From CAZOMR01 sp964580655 (GTDB lineage Bacteria > RBG-13-61-14 > CAZOMR01), in NCBI GenBank assembly GCA_964580655.1, contig CAZOMR010000091.1:1-11767 (forward strand): a stretch of DNA of 11,767 nt, given 5' to 3'. A program made the translations under genes and the position numbers. Below, piece after piece: positions 1-5,683 of the stretch (the first letter of the stretch is position 1; every line of letters begins with the position of its first letter). The notes under the pieces were generated by a model. It was not told the origin of the DNA. It ran no database searches and saw only the letters and a program-made list of their open reading frames with translations.

Positions 1-227
1 ACCGCATCCGCAAATGGCTCTCTTCGATACCTGAAAAAATGGGGGAACTTCAGGCATATTTGCTCTTGACTAATGTCCTTAAATCTGCTAAAGAACAAAT
101 AAGAGGTCGAGAAAAAGTTGCCGAGTGCAGAAGCTCGGGACTATGGCAAAAGGGCCTTATAGGGTATAGGGTAAGACTTGGTAGATCAAGTCGGGTTTAA
201 AATTTCTGGTAAAGGAGGAGAAAAAGG

Positions 228-854
228 ATGAGAAGGGCAAAAGGTAATTGGATCGGGCACCTGGTAACAGCCCTGATGATAGGGGCGCTAGGCCTTGCTA
301 TCGGGTGCGGGGGTAAGAAGGCTAAGGTGGATGAATCAGGGCTTACGCAAGGGGTGACCAAGCAGACCAGTATGTCCGGGGACCCGAACGAGCCGGAATG
401 GGTAAGGAAAGGCGGCGCCGGCTTTGACGATGCAATGGACAAGTTCTATGGGGTAGGTATCTCCCAGGGTATCACCAACAGAGCTCTCCAGATGCAGACC
501 GCGGACCAGCGTGCGAGGACTGAACTCTCCAGGGTGCTCAACACCTACACGGCCAACTTCATGAAGGATTACATGTCCTCGGCCATAGCCACTGATATGG
601 ATGATTCCCAGGAAGAGCAGTTTGTCTCCAGCATCACCAAATCCATTACAGAGACAACTCTCGTGGGAAGCAAGATAGTGGATCATTTCAAGGGGCCGGA
701 TGGAACCATGTATTCCCTGGCCGAGGTCAGCTTTGACAGCCTCGCTGGAATGATGCGGGACAAAATGGCTGAGCGCGCCCAGGAGCTGAAGATGACAGCG
801 GACGAGGCCCTCAGGGAACTTGACGAGCAACTCGAAAAGAGACATATGGAATAA
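228..854 (+). CDS. LPP20-like outer-membrane lipoprotein
   Basis: This encodes a 208-residue exported lipoprotein of unknown molecular function. The start is firm: an AAAGGAGG Shine-Dalgarno at 211-218 sits 9 nt before the ATG. Residues 1-26 form a signal peptide with a hydrophobic core at about 12-26, ending in a lipobox AIGC with the acylated cysteine at 27. Ala at -3 is less usual than Leu. A Gly/Lys linker follows. Residues about 56-170 fit the LPP20 family pattern: PEW at 56-58, FYGVGIS at 73-79, an Ala-rich helix with ADQRAR at 92-97, then IVDHF at 150-154 and MYSLAEV at 161-167. The last 35 residues are a charged helix, probably coiled coil. The family is named from a Helicobacter lipoprotein and its biochemical role is not settled. 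The gene lies 57 nt before another envelope gene with a similar domain, so the two probably form an operon. I see no firm promoter. Export and lipidation are confident; the family call is moderate. Confidence 0.82.
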   Translation: MRRAKGNWIGHLVTALMIGALGLAIGCGGKKAKVDESGLTQGVTKQTSMSGDPNEPEWVRKGGAGFDDAMDKFYGVGISQGITNRALQMQTADQRARTELSRVLNTYTANFMKDYMSSAIATDMDDSQEEQFVSSITKSITETTLVGSKIVDHFKGPDGTMYSLAEVSFDSLAGMMRDKMAERAQELKMTADEALRELDEQLEKRHME

Positions 855-911
855 GTCAAAGCCAGCGTGTCAGAATTTTTGGTAAGAGGGCGGTCCTCAA
901 AGAGAAGACTT

Positions 912-1994
912 ATGCCTTGGGCCGGAAAGCCGAAGCTGTTCCGGCTCGCAGGGAGATGGGGGATTGCCCTCTTTTTCTTCGCAGGCGCAAGCCTGGGAAA
1001 TCCATCCACTGAGGATAGCAATACCACAGAATCTATCCCGTCCGCACCTCGTATTCTCTTGATCAGCAAACCCAGGGGCGCAATTTTGTTTCTTGATAAC
1101 CACTATGCCGGAACCGGCAGGGTCGAGACCGAGCTTTTGCCCGGAGTCCATACTGTGTCCGCTCTGGCACAGGGCATGATAAGGCCCCCATTTTCTATCA
1201 GGCTTGATAAAGGAGATTTCCTGAAGCAGAAGGTGCGTCTCGGGTCAGCAGAGGGTCAACCTTCCTGGATGCAAGGCAAGGTGTCCACCCCCCTTGATTC
1301 ATCTGCGAACCTCTTGTTCATCTCGGGCACAGGCTCGGCCGGTTCATGGGGACAGAGGAACTATGGAGTCCAGGTTTTACTTGCGGACTTGAGGGCAAAA
1401 ATGGAGGTAGCGAAGCAGTTCGAGATTCGACAGGATAGCTATGATAAAAAATTTGAGAGGAACGATGGCATCCTTTATATGAATGTCGCTCGCACTGTCA
1501 CGGATTTCTCCTGGGACCCTGCCTTTATTTCACCATACCTCACTGTTGTAGACCGGTGGATGGACAGCGAGGGTGTGCTTTACAGCAAGGCCACACTGTC
1601 CCTGCCAGTGAATGTGTTTTCCCAGCTAAAAGATCGGCAGGGATTAAAGCCTTGCGAGGGAAAGGATAAACTGGTATTTTTCGAGACCGAGGACAAGCGC
1701 CATCGAATTCTCCGGGAGGCTGTCTGGATCAAACATGAGAATAGTGCAGAGCAAGAGGATAGAGAGGAGCCTTCTCAAGATACCACTCAGGATGCCTGGA
1801 GTGTCCATGAAACCATCCCCCTGCCGGGCGATGAGAGCATCTGCATTGTTGACATCCAGAGGTTCTTCCAGGATCGCATCAATGATGCTCGCTACATTGA
1901 GAGCGTGGGCCTATACACCTGTCCCAAACAGGTTCCCGTAGGAGACCTGCTCAAGGATTACGCACAAACCATGGTGCTGGAGCCTGGAAGGTAG
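912..1994 (+). CDS. Exported protein with PEGA-like and LPP20-like domains
   Basis: This probably encodes a periplasmic or envelope-anchored protein of 360 residues, function unknown. I place the start at ATG 912 because it gives a normal signal peptide (basic residues, then WGIALFFFAG, cleavage near ASLG). The frame stays open to a GTG at 867, which would add 15 residues; neither start has a good Shine-Dalgarno. In ATG-912 numbering, residues about 48-110 match a PEGA-type beta domain: SKPRGAILFLDNHYAGTG, then LLPGVHTV. PEGA domains are usually peptidoglycan- or surface-associated. Residues about 117-234 resemble an LPP20-like domain: PSW, FISGTGSAG, an Ala-rich ADLRAKMEVAKQF helix, then YLTVVDRW and LYSKATLSLPVNVF. 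The last 120 residues contain an acidic stretch at about 275-295 and three cysteines (one near residue 248, two near the C-terminus), with no domain I recognise. It follows the lipoprotein gene on the same strand and meets the transglutaminase gene tail to tail with a 37-nt gap. Confidence 0.78.
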   Translation: MPWAGKPKLFRLAGRWGIALFFFAGASLGNPSTEDSNTTESIPSAPRILLISKPRGAILFLDNHYAGTGRVETELLPGVHTVSALAQGMIRPPFSIRLDKGDFLKQKVRLGSAEGQPSWMQGKVSTPLDSSANLLFISGTGSAGSWGQRNYGVQVLLADLRAKMEVAKQFEIRQDSYDKKFERNDGILYMNVARTVTDFSWDPAFISPYLTVVDRWMDSEGVLYSKATLSLPVNVFSQLKDRQGLKPCEGKDKLVFFETEDKRHRILREAVWIKHENSAEQEDREEPSQDTTQDAWSVHETIPLPGDESICIVDIQRFFQDRINDARYIESVGLYTCPKQVPVGDLLKDYAQTMVLEPGR

Positions 1995-2031
1995 GAATCC
2001 TTAGAATTTAGAGCAATATAATATTCTGGGT

Positions 2032-3444
2032 CTATGGTCCAAGCACAAAGTTATGTTCCACTCTGGCCCCGGACTCAATCTCGACCTCGGTCTCGGTCTT
2101 TTTCTGTCCTTCTATCTGCACGCTAAGCCGAAAGATCCCCACTGGACATCCAGTGATATTGTAGCGGCCCTTCTCGTCCGCTGGGTAGCCCCGGCCCTTG
2201 TTTCCCTGCCAGAGATACACCCAGGCGCCTGAGACAGGCCTGCCGGAGAGATCCGTGACCTTTCCGAAAACCGAGCCCCCGGGCTCCAGTTGAAAGTTCA
2301 GCTCTTTTATCTCCACCTCATGGAAGGCCACGCTTTTTCTCGCCTCTCTATACCCCTCGGCCCGGACGCTTACGGAATATGTGCCCGGGCTAAAACCAGA
2401 CGCACTGAAGCGGCCGTTCTTGTCAATGGGATAGACCTTGCCTTTGTCTCCCTGCCAGAAAATAAAATCCCCGCTCTTGATCGGCTTGCCAGAGGGATCG
2501 AATGCCTGCCCGAAAATGGTACAGCTTGTCTGGGCCTTATTCCGTCGAGCGAGAAGAAGCCTCTTAGGATCCGGTAGCAGGTCCACTATCCGCGACTGAT
2601 CGGATTGCTCAAAGATAGTGAAGGATGTTCCCTTTTCTATCTCAATGTTCCCGTCATCCTTTCCAATCGCGAATGTTTCGTAACCGGGGTTTAGCTCGGT
2701 GCCAGCGATCTGAAAAAGCAGGTGGTAGGGGTCCACGAAGTAAAGCGAGTGAAGGATGTCCGAGAAAACCCAGCCCTGGTCAGGGAAATAAACCTCCACC
2801 CAGGCATGGTAGCCACCGCTCATAATGGTAACGCCCCAGTATTCCTTCTCAAAACCCCACATCCCACCAGGTGGCAGAAACCCTCTTGCATATCTAGCGG
2901 GAATGCCCTCTGCTCGAAGCAGGGCCATCATCAGCCGGGTCTGGCCGGCGCACGACCCAGCCCTGTTACGAAGGACTGAAAGCGCGTCCTGCCGGGTGTG
3001 AATCTCGTACCGGACATTGTCCGCCATCCAAAAGGCCACACGCTCAAAGGCCATAACCTCGGTAGTGGCGCCGGCCACGAGTTTGCGGGCCTGTCTTTGT
3101 ATCTCCGCATGCTCGGACTGAACCATGGCTTCGGGCTTCATGAATGCCTGAACCTCTTCCGGCAACCTACGGGGCGAAACAGGGAAGGGTTCTCTGGAAC
3201 TGAAGGTATCCAGGGTGACGATAATCTCAACCCTTGCCGCATAACGCTTGGTCTCCACTACCCGCTGGGAGAAACCCGCATTTTGGTAATCCGGGATGAA
3301 CTTGACACCTGTGGGATTAATGATGTCCAGAATCACACGGTGATTCCCCTCCAGGATACAGGTTTCTGTCTGTCCAGTGACTGGCAAAACCAGCATCCCA
3401 AGCGCGATAAGCGCATTAAAAAACTTGACTGTCCTTTTAGTCAT
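2032..3444 (-). CDS. Secreted transglutaminase-like protein with twin regulatory-like beta domains
   Basis: This encodes a 470-residue exported protein with a papain-like transglutaminase core. Residues 1-25 form a signal peptide (KRTVKFFNALIALGMLVLPVTG). The core lies at about 120-245 and shows the expected triad: Cys165 in RAGSCAGQTRLMMALLRAEG, His213 in GGYHAWVEVYF and Asp229 in GWVFSD. The spacing and the GIPARYARGF strand fit the family, whose members cleave or crosslink amide bonds; the substrate cannot be told from sequence. Residues about 306-388 and 389-469 are two consecutive carboxypeptidase-regulatory-like (Ig-like) domains. They share WQGDKGKVYPIDKNGRF and WQGNKGRGYPADEKGRY, so one arose by duplication of the other. 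A Shine-Dalgarno GGAGAGG at 3449-3455 supports the ATG at 3444. The gene lies 69 nt after the coiled-coil gene on the same strand and is probably co-transcribed with it. No catalytic residue is missing. Confidence 0.9.
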   Translation of the reverse strand: MTKRTVKFFNALIALGMLVLPVTGQTETCILEGNHRVILDIINPTGVKFIPDYQNAGFSQRVVETKRYAARVEIIVTLDTFSSREPFPVSPRRLPEEVQAFMKPEAMVQSEHAEIQRQARKLVAGATTEVMAFERVAFWMADNVRYEIHTRQDALSVLRNRAGSCAGQTRLMMALLRAEGIPARYARGFLPPGGMWGFEKEYWGVTIMSGGYHAWVEVYFPDQGWVFSDILHSLYFVDPYHLLFQIAGTELNPGYETFAIGKDDGNIEIEKGTSFTIFEQSDQSRIVDLLPDPKRLLLARRNKAQTSCTIFGQAFDPSGKPIKSGDFIFWQGDKGKVYPIDKNGRFSASGFSPGTYSVSVRAEGYREARKSVAFHEVEIKELNFQLEPGGSVFGKVTDLSGRPVSGAWVYLWQGNKGRGYPADEKGRYNITGCPVGIFRLSVQIEGQKKTETEVEIESGARVEHNFVLGP

Positions 3445-3513
3445 TATTCCTCTCCATGAATGGAATATATATCGAGCAGGAGAGATAATCCTGCCGTTTT
3501 ATACGGGGCTAGT

Positions 3514-4683
3514 CTAGTCCACTACCAGAACAACGCGGGCGCAGTTCAGGTAAAGGTATTTCTCGTCGCTGGCCTTGATCTTGGCCGCACCGGTCGGCCC
3601 GAGCATTATCTTGTTATCTAATATCTGAATGACTTCTCTTGACTCTATTGTCAAAGGACTCCCGGGATACTTTTTACCAGGGGTCAAGCGAGGCTCGGTT
3701 CGCGCCGCATCCACGCTTCGGGCCCAGCCGGACAATCCCAACTTGCCCGCCAGAGAGTCGCTCAGGCTTCCAGTGTAATAGACAACTTCAACATTCCCGG
3801 AATTATCGCCTCCCATGACCCTGGGATAGACGCATGGCTCAAACCCTGTGCCGCGTGTATCCACTATCAGGCCGTTGATCGGGCCCTGGGTCTTAAGCCA
3901 TGCCTCGGTATCGAAAGGCGGCTCGGCAGGAGGAGGCGGCAGGCTCGGCTTTACCTCCTGGACATCACTCTCAGGCTCAGCCAACATTGGCTCAAGCACC
4001 TGCGTCAGGCTCGGCTTCTCAGGATCGGCAATGGGCACCTCCACCGAGACCTTGACACCCTTCTTGCCCTCCGGCAAGTCCACTATACCTTCAACCTTGG
4101 CAGTCCCGGATGAGGTCACGAATTGGTCCAGATTCTTTTCCTCCAGCTTGGAATCCGGCCTCTTTAACTCCTCTGCCACGCTAGGACCATTGGTCGGCTT
4201 GAGCGACTTTATCTCCTGGTCCAGAACCTGCGAGGCATGTTGTTGACACTTCTTCTCGGCTTCTTTCACATCGGCAGGGCTGTCGGCGACCACCACCGAG
4301 GTTGCCTTGAGCTTTCCGTCCTTGTAGCTCACCTCGGACTTGAAGGCAGGGTCAAGCCTGTATTGCTCCAGTGAACTGGGCGGGGGCATGGTGCCCCATA
4401 TAGCCTTGATAGCTTTCTGTTCGTCCCGATACAGCCGCAGTATCTCCCGCCGCTCAGCCTCGATCTCAGCCTCGATCTCCTCTTTCCTCTGGGCCCACTC
4501 CGCCTGTATCTCTTCCCGCAGATCCCCGAAATCTTCGTCCATCTCCGCAGGCCAGGTAATCTCATGCCTCGCTTTCTTCTTTTTCTTCTTAGCAGTGACC
4601 TGGCCCGGACCAGTGATTAAAAAGACCAATGGAGCTAAAAAGACAAGCCCCGTCCCTATCCGCTTGATATTCGTCTTTTTCAT
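3514..4683 (-). CDS. Secreted coiled-coil protein with LPP20-associated C-terminal domain
   Basis: This encodes a 389-residue exported protein of unknown function. I choose ATG 4683. The frame could run back to a TTG at 4719, but that TTG is part of the -35 element of a strong promoter, and the ATG gives a clean signal peptide (MKKTNIKRIG, hydrophobic 11-27, cleavage after VTA at 29-31). The mature protein opens with six lysines (32-37). A highly charged helix at about 47-95, rich in Glu, Lys and Arg, is probably coiled coil. A mixed region follows, then a proline-rich linker at 243-257 (PSLPPPPAEPP). Residues about 266-389 form a compact domain with GLIVDTRGTGFEPCVYPRV, an Ala/Gly helix and a C-terminal NCARVVLVVD. 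From memory, such a tail occurs at the end of larger deltaproteobacterial LPP20-type proteins; that match is moderate. It is the first gene of a probable two-gene - strand operon with the transglutaminase gene and may be translated from a leaderless mRNA. Confidence 0.82.
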   Translation of the reverse strand: MKKTNIKRIGTGLVFLAPLVFLITGPGQVTAKKKKKKARHEITWPAEMDEDFGDLREEIQAEWAQRKEEIEAEIEAERREILRLYRDEQKAIKAIWGTMPPPSSLEQYRLDPAFKSEVSYKDGKLKATSVVVADSPADVKEAEKKCQQHASQVLDQEIKSLKPTNGPSVAEELKRPDSKLEEKNLDQFVTSSGTAKVEGIVDLPEGKKGVKVSVEVPIADPEKPSLTQVLEPMLAEPESDVQEVKPSLPPPPAEPPFDTEAWLKTQGPINGLIVDTRGTGFEPCVYPRVMGGDNSGNVEVVYYTGSLSDSLAGKLGLSGWARSVDAARTEPRLTPGKKYPGSPLTIESREVIQILDNKIMLGPTGAAKIKASDEKYLYLNCARVVLVVD

Positions 4684-4690
4684 GGGGCTG

Positions 4691-4719
4691 ATTATAGCAA
4701 ATAGACACTCAAAGTTCAA
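4691..4719 (-). promoter_or_regulatory. Sigma-70-type promoter of the coiled-coil gene
   Basis: Read on the - strand, this is TTGAAC (4719-4714), a 17-bp spacer, and TATAAT (4696-4691) preceded by TGC, a perfect extended -10. Only CAGCCCC (7 nt) separates the -10 from ATG 4683. The predicted transcription start is therefore at or 1 nt before the start codon. No Shine-Dalgarno exists for this start, which fits a leaderless transcript. The promoter lies directly outside the hairpin-rich element that begins at 4721. Confidence 0.72.
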
Positions 4720-4720
4720 A

Positions 4721-4960
4721 CAGTCTGAGAGGCTGGACTTTCCCCGAAAATTTGAGTTCCCGATAGGATTGTCTGAGAAGAGAGAGGATCAGTGCGGTCC
4801 CGATGGATATTAAGAATTGGCGGCGATCCTTTATGGATCGCTCGCCGGCACAAGTTTTTCGGCTCTTACACTTGTTGAAATCAAAAAATCCTTACACCCA
4901 TTTGATTTACAGAAGAATCAGGGTGGTTTTCGGGGAATGTCCTGGTCTGAGAGGCCAGGG
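4721..4960. repeat. Hairpin-rich inverted-repeat element (MITE-like or structured)
   Basis: An inverted repeat bounds this stretch: GGACTTTCCCCGAAAA at 4735-4750, and on the other strand GGACATTCCCCGAAAA at 4942-4927 (15 of 16 identical, 176 nt between arms). Just outside each arm is a small hairpin with the shared core TCTGAGAGGC: 4721-4735 on the left and 4941-4959 on the right (CCTGGTC, loop TGAGA, GGCCAGG). Near the centre is a strong stem at 4819-4846. A fourth stem at 4895-4925 pairs CACCC with GGGTG and TGATT with AATCA, with a 3-nt bulge, and is followed by TTTT. AAATCAAA/TTTGATTT (4878-4885, 4901-4908) is an alternative pairing. A short open frame at 4803-5006 has no coding signs. 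It could be a miniature transposable element, the ends of a decayed insertion sequence, or a regulatory structure. I saw no clear target duplication. Confidence 0.45.
4819..4846. other. Central GC-rich hairpin
   Basis: GGCG-GCGATCC (4819-4829) pairs with GGATCGC-T-CGCC (4835-4846) around the loop TTTAT. This gives an 11-bp stem with one bulged T at 4842. On the + strand a GTTTTTC run starts 7 nt later, too far away for a typical intrinsic terminator. The stem lies close to the midpoint of the surrounding inverted repeat, which suggests it belongs to that element. Confidence 0.5.
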
Positions 4961-5054
4961 TGTGCGACATAAATGGCGCAGTTTTCAGTTGACTCTTTTT
5001 TTATAGCTCTTCCGGTTTAATGGTACCTGCAACTCCAAATGCTTTTTACAGTGA

Positions 5055-5417
5055 GGCAAACATCTTGTTGATCAATGGCTTAGCGGACATCTACAAAGAT
5101 GCGTTTATCGCATTCGGGCTTCCAGCGTAGAAAGGGAAAAGGCAGGAAATGGTCAAAGCCCTCACCGCGAGATCGCCGAGCTTGAGTATCAATCTCTCAA
5201 CTGGAGAAGGTCACGGCGACTGAAAAATACCATCCTCACCCTCAAAACCATTCGGTATCAAGTGCTGGTATTAGGCGCCCAAATGGGCTCAAGAGCACGC
5301 AAGAAAAAACTCAGAATCTCCGCCCAGGGACGCCTCCGAAAAAACCTGAAAATTCTACTAAATCGAATAGCTGAGATAGATCAAGCATCACTGCGATGCA
5401 GTTGGGCGGGAAAATAA
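5055..5417 (+). pseudogene. Probable transposase remnant (IS1380/IS4-like)
   Basis: This frame is open for 120 codons and ends with TAA at 5415-5417. It has no usable start before a GTG near 5262, so it is not an intact gene. The part from 5163 reads like protein: HREIAELEYQSLNWRRSRRL, then TLKTIRYQVLVLGAQM and a basic RKKKLRISAQGRLRKNLKIL. The first piece resembles the YQ..SW...RRV strand of IS1380-type transposases. The second resembles their C-terminal TIR.KL.KIGA..V..AR segment. In an intact enzyme these are separated by far more residues, so a large internal deletion is inferred. Upstream, in another frame at about 5055-5128, the frame reading NGLADIYKDAFIAFGLPA suggests further decay. 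The family assignment is from memory and weak; that this is a broken, non-functional reading frame is more certain. Confidence 0.35.
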
Positions 5418-5433
5418 AAAATGGCAACTGCAT
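5396..5433. repeat. 9-bp perfect inverted repeat
   Basis: ATGCAGTTG (5396-5404) and CAACTGCAT (5425-5433) are exact inverted copies, 20 nt apart. The repeat straddles the stop codon of the transposase-like remnant. It may be a leftover of a mobile-element end, or a weak hairpin at the end of the old transcript. There is no T-tract after it. Confidence 0.35.
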
Positions 5434-5534
5434 TATTGGGGATAAATGGATGTATTACATGATCGGGCAAAAATAATCACTGGATAACCAGCATGAACCC
5501 CTCCGGGTATCCCTCTATGCACACTATATCTAGT

Positions 5535-5554
5535 ATAATTTTTTTAAAAATTAT
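5535..5554. repeat. AT-only palindrome upstream of the dcw promoter
   Basis: ATAATTTTT (5535-5543) and AAAAATTAT (5546-5554) form a perfect 9-bp inverted repeat with a 2-nt centre. It consists only of A and T. It could act as a weak bidirectional terminator that isolates the dcw operon, or as bent DNA. A TATAAT at 5534-5539 overlaps it but has no -35 partner. Confidence 0.4.
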
Positions 5555-5583
5555 CAATATTTAGGCGATTCTTCAATAGATAT

Positions 5584-5642
5584 AGAAAAAATTGATTTTT
5601 TTCAAAAAAAAGCTTGACATGTCTAAAGATGGCGGATAAACT
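5584..5642 (+). promoter_or_regulatory. Main dcw operon promoter with A/T-rich upstream element
   Basis: A perfect -35 TTGACA at 5614-5619 is followed by a 17-bp spacer and a -10 TAAACT at 5637-5642 (4 of 6). From 5584 to 5610 the DNA is alternating A and T runs (AAAAAATTGATTTTTTTC then eight A), the pattern of an UP element. The predicted transcription start is about 5649-5650, at the first of the TGG boxes. An alternative -10, TATCAT at 5642-5647, fits the consensus better but would need a 22-bp spacer. GATAAA at 5635-5640 would need 15 bp. Confidence 0.7.
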
Positions 5643-5649
5643 ATCATCA

Positions 5650-5683
5650 ATGGAAGAGAATGGCTCAAAATGGTCAAAAATGG
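5650..5683 (+). promoter_or_regulatory. MraZ operator: four TGG boxes at 10-bp spacing
   Basis: TGG occurs at 5651, 5661, 5671 and 5681, exactly one helical turn apart, each preceded by A-rich sequence (AATGG, AATGG, AAATGG, AAAATGG). In E. coli, MraZ represses its own promoter by binding TGGGN direct repeats with a 10-bp period between the promoter and the start codon. Mollicute MraZ boxes have the same period. The position here, just after the predicted start of transcription, is the same. A GGG at 5691 may be a degenerate fifth unit. The boxes overlap the start region of mraZ. Confidence 0.7.

Noticed and set aside
66..94. TTGACT, 17 bp, TAAAGA as a promoter for the lipoprotein gene
   Set aside because: The -35 is good but the -10 matches only 3 of 6, and it lies about 130 nt before the start.
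121..138. CCGAG/CTCGG hairpin with a T-run on the - strand
   Set aside because: The stem has only 5 bp plus a wobble pair, and there is no known - strand gene for it to terminate.
3..200. 65-codon open frame from the left edge, ending in TAA at 198-200
   Set aside because: It has no start in the window and no recognisable motif. It could be the tail of an upstream gene, but chance is as likely.
336..845. Long antisense open frame opposite the lipoprotein gene
   Set aside because: It is a shadow of the + strand gene, which has a perfect Shine-Dalgarno, a signal peptide and a lipobox.
2003..2026. AGAAT/ATTCT and AATAT/ATATT repeats as a bidirectional terminator between the convergent genes
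   Set aside because: The stems are only 5 bp and A/T-only, too weak to call a terminator.
3476..3494. GCAGGA/TCCTGC hairpin between the coiled-coil and transglutaminase genes
   Set aside because: It has a 6-bp stem with no T-tract on the - strand, so it is not a convincing terminator. It could still modulate the downstream gene.
4803..5006. 67-codon + strand open frame
   Set aside because: It runs through two of the hairpins and one inverted-repeat arm, and it has no Shine-Dalgarno and no protein-like composition.
4989..5021. TTGACT with TTTAAT as a promoter
   Set aside because: The spacer would be 21 bp and no intact gene follows.
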